Shown piece by piece: positions 16,558 through 23,303 of a stretch of 27,353 nt of DNA. The first letter of the stretch is position 1. Every line of letters begins with the position of its first letter. The notes under the pieces were generated by a model. The model had not been told where the DNA came from, did no database searches, and was given only the letters and a program-made list of their open reading frames with translations. This stretch comes from Gammaproteobacteria bacterium UBA1119 (GTDB lineage Bacteria > Pseudomonadota > Gammaproteobacteria > Pseudomonadales > Azotimanducaceae). Both the position numbers and the translations under genes were made by a program. Location: assembly GCA_002313255.1 (NCBI GenBank), contig DCBA01000052.1:1-27353 (forward strand), in the 5' to 3' direction.

Positions 16558-17947
16558 AGGCGGGTGCGTGGCTGCCAAGCGATACGGGTGGCTGCTTCCA
16601 GAACACATCGATGTTTGAGAGCTCAACCGCGGGTCGCAGATGGTGCATGGCGCCCCATTCAGTCTGAGCCACGGCTCGGTAACTCGTAATCTCCTCGTCA
16701 TCGAAAGGTCGACAAGTCGCTGCTTCGCGTAAACCCAGACCGCGCATCCACACGCCGGTGCGCGCCAGGGAGACGCGCACCCAGTAGCTCCCACCCTGCT
16801 CGCGTTGACGCAGCAAGGCCACCAACGTGCCGTAGGCGGCAAGATAGCCCGTGGTGTAATCAGTTACGGCGGCGGGCTGCAGCTGGGGTCTTCCTTCGTT
16901 GTGGTAGTTGCCATGCAGATAAGCCATGCCGGTCACGGTCTGCGCCAGTTGCTCCCAACCGGGCACACTGCGCCACGGGCCTTCGTGTCCGTAGCAGTTA
17001 ATCGATACGTAAACGATGCCCGGCTTTGCCGTCACGACGTCGGCGACGCCAAAACCCTGGCGTTCCAGCGCGCCGGTGCGGTATCCCTGCGAGAAAACGT
17101 CGGCCTCGCCGATGAGCTCACGCATCTTCGACCGACCGGAGTCCGATTTGAGATCGATGTGGGCCGATCTTTTACCGAGCCCCGTCTCGGCGACGAATAG
17201 CGGTACATGGGGCAAGTCTTGCGCGCTAATGCGAATAACCCGCGCACCGTAGGAAGCTAAAGTTCGAGCACACGTCGGTCCGGCGAGCACCCGCGTGAGG
17301 TCCAGCACCTTGTAGTCGGTCAATGGTCGGGGGCCCGACCCTGCAGGGCGCGGGTCAGCATCGCCTACTTGGATGATTTCCACGACCGGGCGCGCATTCA
17401 GGATCCGCCCCATGGGCGATGTGTCCCATTCTTCAGGATCGCGCACCATGGCACTACACAGACCACGGCGCATGATTTCACGCTCCAACTGTGGCGCTTC
17501 CCAGCTGGCAACAACCCGTCTCGACTCGTCCTCGTTACTGGGGTGGCCAAATAGCTCAAGCAACGACTCGGTGTTGTGGGCAAAGCCCGGGTGGATGTAC
17601 ATCCAACGGCCGTCGCCTGTTTGATGGAATCCCGCTATCGCCGCCCTTTGCGCGGCGGCCATACGCGGTCCTGGCGCACGGTCGGGATCTTCGAACTTCA
17701 CGTGCGCGTAACTTTGCAACGAGGCCTCGACGTGGCGTGTGGCAACCCGCACCGCGGTATCGCCGATGAAGCGCGATGCGACATAGCCTCCCGCGCCGAG
17801 CGCGGCGACGGCAGCCTCCGTTGCGCGGATACGCGTATCGAGCGCGAGATCCCCAGCCTCGATCTCTATATCGTCGGCATCGAGTCCCGCAATCGCCAAC
17901 AGGTCATCAAGTGCGGCACGAGCGATAGGTGCGTCAGCTGTCGACAT
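16547..17947 (-). CDS. CaiB/BaiF family (family III) CoA transferase, high-GC
   Basis: About 466 residues. The C-terminal half (from about residue 200) is a family III CoA transferase: LDLTRVLAGPTCARTLASYGARVIRI, RSAHIDLKSDSGR, FSQGYRTGALERQGFG, YVSINCYGHEGPW and TDYTTGYLAAYGTLVALL, whose Asp matches the catalytic Asp of the family. The N-terminal ~190 residues look like an extra CaiB-related domain (DGRWMYIHPGFAHNTESLLELFG). The ATG at 17947 is chosen for its strong GGGAGGA ribosome-binding site; an upstream ATG adds ten residues. Sampled GC is about 60-68% against about 43-50% in its neighbours, which suggests horizontal transfer. Substrate pair unknown. Confidence 0.88.
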   Translation of the reverse strand: MSTADAPIARAALDDLLAIAGLDADDIEIEAGDLALDTRIRATEAAVAALGAGGYVASRFIGDTAVRVATRHVEASLQSYAHVKFEDPDRAPGPRMAAAQRAAIAGFHQTGDGRWMYIHPGFAHNTESLLELFGHPSNEDESRRVVASWEAPQLEREIMRRGLCSAMVRDPEEWDTSPMGRILNARPVVEIIQVGDADPRPAGSGPRPLTDYKVLDLTRVLAGPTCARTLASYGARVIRISAQDLPHVPLFVAETGLGKRSAHIDLKSDSGRSKMRELIGEADVFSQGYRTGALERQGFGVADVVTAKPGIVYVSINCYGHEGPWRSVPGWEQLAQTVTGMAYLHGNYHNEGRPQLQPAAVTDYTTGYLAAYGTLVALLRQREQGGSYWVRVSLARTGVWMRGLGLREAATCRPFDDEEITSYRAVAQTEWGAMHHLRPAVELSNIDVFWKQPPVSLGSHAPAFTR

Positions 17948-18021
17948 GCGCGTTCCTCCCCGTGCACAGCCTACCATCGGTTTGGTGACCGACCGACGTT
18001 ACTGCTCGGATATCGAAAACG

Positions 18022-19320
18022 TTAGCGGGGACTCGTCATCCCACTTGAATACGTTAAATGTTCACGAAGATCGTCTACAACCAAAGCGAATTGGTCCCGA
18101 TTTGTGTCATTGAGACTTGCCAATACCTCGTGCGCTTTGAGAAGCCTCATCTGTTGACGACGGAGATTGCCGTCGGAAGCCTCAACGGCAGTCCGTGTCT
18201 TTGGAATTTCGATTGACTGCATTTGTATGCTTCGAAGTACGCTATCCATCCCTAATTCAGCGAACGTTCGTACGAGAGCATTTGACGCGTCCTGGATCTT
18301 AACTTTCGAACCAGTAGCACTCTTTTGTGCGCTCTCGACGAGTTCGTGAAGTGTGCCAAGAACCGCACTATCCATGTGAATGCATTTGGACAGGTCAACG
18401 ATGACTCCAAAACCACGCTCGATGGAAACATCCACGGCATCGAAGAAGGGTTGGCTATATTCCCACGTCATCCGTCCTTCAAGTACCAAAACGGTCAACC
18501 CTTGGGCTTCCGCTTGGCTGATGCGCGAGATACTGGGATCAAAGAAATTCGTCGGCATGTCTTCGTCTGCAAGGTTCATTCTTTGGTCAAACCGACTGAT
18601 CCCCGGACTGGCCTCAAGTAACAATAGCGTCAGATCATCTTGGACAGCCAACGGTTGATCACCCCTAGCTTCATTGAGAATACGCTCCAGTACAAACGAT
18701 CGATCGTCGACCGTCTGAAGTTCTTGAATAAGTTGACTTTGGTTGAGTGGCCTATTTTCCGTCGTATTGAACACGCCGTCGGTGTAGAGAAGAACTCGAT
18801 CGGCCTCCTTAACAAGAATTTCTCGCTCCGCGAACACGGCATTCCCGTACAAACCCAATGCCGGCCCGGTATGTTCAAACATCTTCACACGGCCGTGCGC
18901 CTCATGAACCAGGAGAGGCGGATGACCCGCACTCGCAAAAATCAATTCGCCGTTTTCGATGTCCAAAAGACAGAAAATTGCGGTCACAAAGACGCCGGGC
19001 GCCGAGATTTCATTCACCAGGACTTCGTTCATCTGACCAAGAATGGCCGCAGGACGGAGCGTTGCCCCAGTTTGATCGAACAATCTCAAGCGATGTTTGA
19101 ACAGTAACGCTAGGATTGCAGCGCTAACCCCATGACCAGCCGCGTCCGCAACGTAAAACATCACTTGCCGCGCATTTAGCCGAACGACGTCGTAAAGGTC
19201 ACCGCCTACTTTTTCGCCCGGGACACAAAGGCTCCGAGTGTGGTAACGCTCAAGCTGGGGTGGCTCCGACGGCAGCAACGTATCTTGAATGGCTTGCGCC
19301 ATATAGCGATCACGCTCCAT
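18022..19320 (-). CDS. PP2C-type (SpoIIE/RsbU) serine phosphatase fused to a STAS domain
   Basis: About 432 residues. The N-terminal SpoIIE/PP2C domain (about 8-235) has the metal-binding motifs VGGDLYDVV, VADAAGHGVSAAILA, FASAGHPPLLV, LLYTDGVFNTTENR and VQDDLTLLLLE. A STAS domain follows (about 265-355) with VDLSKCIHMDSAVLG, whose Ser aligns with the phosphorylated Ser of SpoIIAA/RsbV. A tail of ~75 residues is helical and charged. In partner-switching systems such phosphatases reactivate a separate phospho-STAS protein; here enzyme and likely substrate type are in one chain. No sensor or receiver domain precedes it: a stop codon lies just upstream. ATG at 19320 is preferred over a TTG seven codons upstream. 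Confidence 0.9.
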   Translation of the reverse strand: MERDRYMAQAIQDTLLPSEPPQLERYHTRSLCVPGEKVGGDLYDVVRLNARQVMFYVADAAGHGVSAAILALLFKHRLRLFDQTGATLRPAAILGQMNEVLVNEISAPGVFVTAIFCLLDIENGELIFASAGHPPLLVHEAHGRVKMFEHTGPALGLYGNAVFAEREILVKEADRVLLYTDGVFNTTENRPLNQSQLIQELQTVDDRSFVLERILNEARGDQPLAVQDDLTLLLLEASPGISRFDQRMNLADEDMPTNFFDPSISRISQAEAQGLTVLVLEGRMTWEYSQPFFDAVDVSIERGFGVIVDLSKCIHMDSAVLGTLHELVESAQKSATGSKVKIQDASNALVRTFAELGMDSVLRSIQMQSIEIPKTRTAVEASDGNLRRQQMRLLKAHEVLASLNDTNRDQFALVVDDLREHLTYSSGMTSPR

Positions 19321-19341
19321 CAGAAATGGGCCCACCCACAA

Positions 19342-19659
19342 TCAAAAAATGAGCCGATAAAATGCCGGTAAGCGACCCGAGACGATCGACCATGCGAATT
19401 TTCTTGACCTCTGGCAGGGCGTGTTTCGTGGAAAAACAACTACGACTTAAAACGCGCGCACTTTACGCCCACTTGCGGGGGAACAAAACCCCTTATTCAT
19501 ACAACCAAGCCGGCGTCTTCCGGACAGCCGCGATGACGTGTCATCGCCAAAGTCATCAGCCCATCAACAAATGAATACTTCTCCAGAGTCGCGCACTTCC
19601 ACCAAGCAAATTCACCCAATCGGAAACCAGCTTCGCTCCAGCGGGCTCAACCGCAGCGC
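19342..19659. other. 318-bp intergenic region without a convincing gene
   Basis: Lies between the phosphatase-STAS gene and the DUF6265-type gene, both on the minus strand. No reading frame here has family character. It holds a short G4/C4 hairpin (19477-19492, loop AACAAAA, followed by TTATT) and the palindrome at 19530-19547. It probably carries the phosphatase promoter and the end of the upstream operon. Confidence 0.5.
19530..19547. promoter_or_regulatory. 18-bp inverted repeat upstream of the phosphatase-STAS gene
   Basis: GCGATGAC and GTCATCGC form perfect 8-bp arms around a GT centre. The symmetry and position, about 210 bp upstream of the phosphatase start, suggest a dimer binding site, though a short hairpin in RNA is equally possible. 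No known operator is matched. Confidence 0.3.
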
Positions 19660-20133
19660 TTAATCGCCTTGAAGCTCGATTTTCATTGGCTGACCCATCG
19701 CCGTGACAATATCGATTACAAAGGCGCGCGCGTTCCCAGGCCTACTGTATTGAAGCGTCTTAATTCCCCCTCCACTCGCATCCTTAAACTTGACGTAATG
19801 GTCTCCTATGGACTCCATGGTCATTCGCTGGGCTCCCCCAGCGCGAGGCACATACCCCTTGTCCCATTGTTGGATATGCAGTTGGAGACCTTCGTCAATT
19901 TCTTCAACAACAATAAGTTCAACCATGATCGTTGCGTCACCTGCCGTCATGCGAACCAACGACTGAATGGAACCGGCTTCAGGCACGGTCCAATTTTCTT
20001 GTAATTTGCCCGTGTCACCCAGCGTCCCGGTCCACGTACCGGACATCCACTGCAAATCTTGCACTGTGGCACCCGCTGCAACGCACGACGCAAACAAAAG
20101 GAATCCTATTCCAGCAACCAATCGCATCTTCAT
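19660..20133 (-). CDS. Exported DUF6265-like protein
   Basis: A 157-residue protein with a clear signal peptide (MKMRLVAGIGFLLFASCVAAG, cleavage near residue 20), so probably periplasmic. The mature part starts VQDLQWMSGTWTGTLGDTGKLQENWTVPEAGSI, the pattern of DUF6265, a lipocalin-like beta-barrel family of unknown function. The rest alternates as strands (MVELIVVEEIDEGLQLHI). A purine-rich AAGGGGG site precedes the ATG. It starts 10 bp after the second DUF6644-type gene, so all three form one operon. Confidence 0.78.
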   Translation of the reverse strand: MKMRLVAGIGFLLFASCVAAGATVQDLQWMSGTWTGTLGDTGKLQENWTVPEAGSIQSLVRMTAGDATIMVELIVVEEIDEGLQLHIQQWDKGYVPRAGGAQRMTMESIGDHYVKFKDASGGGIKTLQYSRPGNARAFVIDIVTAMGQPMKIELQGD

Positions 20134-20142
20134 TACCCCCTT

Positions 20143-20610
20143 TTAAGAAAAACCAATCCAACGACCGGCCCCGGCAACCGTGAGCCAGATCGCGAGCGAC
20201 AACACGCCGATAACCGCTTGGACACCCGCGCCCGCTCCACTCCTAATGACAGGATGTTTAATCAAAAACGTATACAGAAGACCGGCACCCAGCGCACTCA
20301 TCTTCACCCAAAACGAATAACTGTAGTAGCACTTCACCGCTTCAGATAAAAACAGCGGAACGCCCGTCGCGATCATAATCAAAATACTGCCTACCAACCA
20401 CGGCCTTACCGTTCTCACCAACTGCTCTGGCGTTCGGCTGCGGATTCCGACCCCGAACAATCGTAAGTCCACCATCAACAAGGAGCCGCCAAGCACGGAA
20501 AGTCCCAACAGATGAACCGCTTCGACGGCTGGGAACAGCCAGAGCGACTCCCTAATCAGTAAGCCAATACCGGATTGCTCCAGTGACTCAAAAAAATCTA
20601 GCAAGCTCAT
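20143..20610 (-). CDS. DUF6644-type integral membrane protein (second copy)
   Basis: A 155-residue protein with about four membrane helices. It shares the DUF6644-like opening with its upstream neighbour: SLWLFPAVEAVHLLGLSVLGGSLLMVDLRLFGVG, with a conserved intramembrane Glu-x-x-His. Later segments are PWLVGSILIMIATGVPLFLSEAVKCYYSYSFWVKM and two more helices. Function unknown. Its start overlaps the stop of the first copy (ATGA), so the pair is translationally coupled and may form a heterodimer. Confidence 0.8.
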   Translation of the reverse strand: MSLLDFFESLEQSGIGLLIRESLWLFPAVEAVHLLGLSVLGGSLLMVDLRLFGVGIRSRTPEQLVRTVRPWLVGSILIMIATGVPLFLSEAVKCYYSYSFWVKMSALGAGLLYTFLIKHPVIRSGAGAGVQAVIGVLSLAIWLTVAGAGRWIGFS

Positions 20611-21170
20611 GCGTCCGCGAGCTCGACAATGCAGCCCGATAACCAGTACACAAAATCGGACTGAGGTCGGTCACAATCAAACCAGTTGTAAGCAATCATT
20701 CTCCCAAACACGATCACGCCCGCCCACATGGACAGGGAAACCGCGCCAGACACCCTTGCCGATCGAGGCGGTCGTTCGTCCGAATCCCAGGAAACTCGAC
20801 TTTTTTGTACGCGCCTATGGAACCTCCAGACGTTAAACGCAGCGACCAAAAGAAATACGACCTTGAATCGAAACCAAAGGCTCTGATACGTGCGAACCGG
20901 AATGGCGTAAAAAAGAAGAACGCCTGTCAAAACCATGACAAAGGCCCCCGCCACCGTCCACGGCAAAATGCGGGCATTGATTTCAGAAACAGGGACGTCG
21001 CGAAACGCAAATCCCAACAGCCGAAGGTCCACCATGACAATCGTGCCGGCAAAGAGGAACAAAGCGAGAACGTGGGTAGATTCAATCAACGGATACATGT
21101 AAAACGACTCGTGGAGCGCAATACTCCACTCCGTCTCTGCAAGCCATTGACAAAAAGACAGAAGCGTCAT
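20607..21170 (-). CDS. DUF6644-type integral membrane protein (first copy)
   Basis: A 187-residue membrane protein with four or five predicted helices. The signature region is ESFYMYPLIESTHVLALFLFAGTIVMVDLRLLGFAF, followed by PWTVAGAFVMVLTGVLLFY, SLWFRFKVVFLLVAAFNVW and a C-terminal WAGVIVFGRMIAYNWFDCD. The intramembrane His in ESTH is shared with the second copy. Function unknown; the family name is from memory. It is the first gene of a three-gene operon and divergent from a small exported protein. Confidence 0.82.
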   Translation of the reverse strand: MTLLSFCQWLAETEWSIALHESFYMYPLIESTHVLALFLFAGTIVMVDLRLLGFAFRDVPVSEINARILPWTVAGAFVMVLTGVLLFYAIPVRTYQSLWFRFKVVFLLVAAFNVWRFHRRVQKSRVSWDSDERPPRSARVSGAVSLSMWAGVIVFGRMIAYNWFDCDRPQSDFVYWLSGCIVELADA

Positions 21171-21488
21171 TGTAGGAACTCGACCTTAGTTGACTGCAAA
21201 CGTACAGGGACGCACCCACCGCTCCCCGGTAGTAAGTATCCAATGTACCCTAGGGTTGGGAGTCAATGGTACCTACAAGTTGAGGATCCCAACTAAGCTC
21301 GACTCCTGTGTTTGCGTCTTATTCAACACAATGAGATCCTTGCCCTGATCGCTTAGTTGTGTCTTTAGTCGCTTATGTTCGCGGGAACGATCCTCTGCTC
21401 ACGTAGACATCGTTTGACCCGTGGACGATCGATGCGCCGAGTGGATAGACATGGCAAGTAGCACCGACAACACTGCCCAGGACAAACC
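21171..21488. promoter_or_regulatory. 318-bp divergent regulatory region with triplicated CTTAGTTG motif and hairpin
   Basis: No gene is seen. The 8-mer CTTAGTTG occurs three times: plus strand at 21185-21192 and 21352-21359, and minus strand at 21290-21297. The first two are extended to TCGA(C/G)CTTAGTTG. A hairpin lies at 21255-21293 (GTTGGGA/TCCCAAC outer stem, TCAA/TTGA inner stem) and overlaps the middle copy. An AGGA ribosome-binding site precedes the plus-strand gene at 21489. The repeats suggest regulator binding sites controlling both directions. Confidence 0.4.
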
Positions 21489-21890
21489 ATGAGCAAGATC
21501 GTATTGGGGATATTGGCGGCCGCATTCTGCACGATCGTCGCAGCAAAACTGGCGTATGACGCAAGCGCCCATCCGAGCGCAGCCGGACTAAATGAACCCT
21601 GGGCACAAAATAAAATGGAATTTGTCACGTGGAATGGGAGCAACTGGACCACTTGGATCCGTGATGAAGCCTTCGAGCACCGACCTCAACACGAAGGCAC
21701 CTGGCATCCCCATGCGAAACCAACCCTCTCCTACATCAACTGGGACGGCGAGCCTACCAAAGCGACCATTGACGGCCAGACATTTGTCGTAGCCCCGCAT
21801 GGCATGGGCTCATCCCGCCAAGATGCGATCAGATACCGCGATTGGGACGGTGAAAACCGCCTCCGGACGTATAACCAATTGCAGCGTTGA
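21489..21890 (+). CDS. Small exported hypothetical protein with Trp-Asn/Asp-Gly motifs
   Basis: A 133-residue protein with an N-terminal signal or anchor segment (VLGILAAAFCTIVAAKLAY, about residues 5-23). The mature part is rich in Trp and His and repeats a W-(N/D)-G pattern: TWNGSNWTTW, INWDGEPTKATIDG and RDWDGENRLRTYN. I do not recognise a family. It has an AGGA ribosome-binding site and is divergent from the DUF6644/DUF6265 operon, so the four genes may share regulation. It lies upstream of the cytochrome oxidase cluster but is separated by 195 bp. Confidence 0.65.
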   Translation: MSKIVLGILAAAFCTIVAAKLAYDASAHPSAAGLNEPWAQNKMEFVTWNGSNWTTWIRDEAFEHRPQHEGTWHPHAKPTLSYINWDGEPTKATIDGQTFVVAPHGMGSSRQDAIRYRDWDGENRLRTYNQLQR

Positions 21891-22085
21891 ACGTTCTCAT
21901 TTATTGTTACGCCGCCGCGGAGCACTGGACAATTTCGCGGCATGATTTAGGTCATCGATTGTCGGTTTCGCCTGGTTGCTTAAAGCACTGGAAACCCGCG
22001 GTTCCGATGAGGCTCAACGGTCAGAACCAGAAGTACGGACGAAGTAATTTAGACACGAATTAGTTAATCAACCTGAGCTAGAACT

Positions 22086-23291
22086 TTGATTTCTTCCACC
22101 AGCAGGCACGCGCGTGGCCTGTGCACATTGTTGTTGTTGATCGTTCCACAAGTCGTGTTCGCCGTCGAACTCGATATGCGTGAAGGCGTCACGGCGATGA
22201 GCCAAGACATCCACTGGCTGCATACGGTTATGCTGTGGGTCTGCATAGTGATCGGCATCATCGTCTTCGGTGCCATGGGCTATACGATCGTCGCCCATCG
22301 GCGCTCCAAGCATCCTGAACCCGCCAATTTTCACGAGCATCTAGGCGTGGAAATCGTTTGGACCCTTATCCCAGTATTAATACTGGCGGTTCTTGCTTAC
22401 CCAGCCGCAAAAATGCTGTCTGAAATAGAGGACAATAGCGACGCGGCCCTCACCGTATTAATCACAGGGTCCCAATGGAAGTGGCACTACCAGTACCTAG
22501 AACACGACATCGGTTTTTATAGCAACCTGTCTACACCGCGCGAACAAATTAATAGCTGCGGTGGATGGCTCCTTGCCGATACATTTTGCGAGTTGCCCGA
22601 CGGAGATAGTGCGGCCGGCAAAGCTGAACGGGACGCCAACGAGCACTACCTACTCGAAGTCGACAATCCGCTGGTGTTACCTTCGAATCGAAAGGTTCGC
22701 TTTCTCACCGCGTCCAATGACGTGATCCATTCTTGGTGGGTGCCCGATTTTGCAGTCAAACAGGATGCAATCCCCGGTTTTATCAATGAAGCCTGGACCA
22801 ACGTCCCCAAGACGGGCACTTATCGTGGCCAATGCACCGAACTCTGCGGAAAGGACCATGCCTTCATGCCCGTCGTGGTTGAGGTCCGAACGGAGGATGA
22901 ATTCGATCAGTGGATCGAGGACCAACGTATCGCTAAGGAACTCGCTTCCGGACAGGCCGTCGCAGACCGAGAAAAAACTTGGACGTTAGCTGAATTGAAG
23001 TCAATTGGTGAAGGCGTCTATTTAGCCAACTGCGCCACCTGCCACCAACCCAATGGGGCTGGGCAGGGCACCACGTACCCAGCATTAGACGGCGGCGAGA
23101 TTGCCATTGGACCGATGGCTGCGCATATTGATCGTGTTATGAACGGCAAAGCAGGGACCGAGATGCAGTCCTGGGCACCGCAACTTTCGGATCGAGATAT
23201 TGCCGCGGTGATTACGTACGAACGCAACGCCTGGAGCAATCAACCCGATGACAACATCGTTCAACCCCTCACAATCTTTGAGTACCGGTAA
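22086..23291 (+). CDS. coxB: Cytochrome c oxidase subunit II with C-terminal cytochrome c domain
   Basis: A 401-residue subunit II of a haem-copper oxidase. A signal peptide (to about residue 26) and two membrane helices (about 47-69 and 88-108) precede the periplasmic cupredoxin domain. The CuA ligands are His215, Cys250, Glu252, Cys254, His258 and Met261 (CTELCGKDHAFM). A fused cytochrome c domain has CATCH at 316-320 with a later Met-rich stretch, which makes this caa3-like. The start must be TTG: the frame is closed just upstream and the signal peptide begins there. An insertion at about 155-190 with two extra cysteines (158, 168) lies between strands. First gene of the oxidase operon. 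Confidence 0.96.
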   Translation: MISSTSRHARGLCTLLLLIVPQVVFAVELDMREGVTAMSQDIHWLHTVMLWVCIVIGIIVFGAMGYTIVAHRRSKHPEPANFHEHLGVEIVWTLIPVLILAVLAYPAAKMLSEIEDNSDAALTVLITGSQWKWHYQYLEHDIGFYSNLSTPREQINSCGGWLLADTFCELPDGDSAAGKAERDANEHYLLEVDNPLVLPSNRKVRFLTASNDVIHSWWVPDFAVKQDAIPGFINEAWTNVPKTGTYRGQCTELCGKDHAFMPVVVEVRTEDEFDQWIEDQRIAKELASGQAVADREKTWTLAELKSIGEGVYLANCATCHQPNGAGQGTTYPALDGGEIAIGPMAAHIDRVMNGKAGTEMQSWAPQLSDRDIAAVITYERNAWSNQPDDNIVQPLTIFEYR

Positions 23292-23303
23292 GGCGAACTT
23301 GTA

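Noticed and set aside
19362..19574. 70-codon plus-strand frame in the gap upstream of the phosphatase gene
   Set aside because: No ribosome-binding site, no recognisable domain, and composition unlike the real genes; treated as intergenic.
19342..19659. Lost N-terminal sensor or receiver domain of the phosphatase-STAS protein
   Set aside because: A stop codon lies directly upstream of the start, and reading part of the minus strand of this gap by eye showed no receiver-like motifs.
22371..22386. CCAGTATTAATACTGG perfect 16-bp palindrome
   Set aside because: It falls inside a conserved membrane helix of coxB (PVLILAV), so codon constraints explain it as well as any regulatory role.
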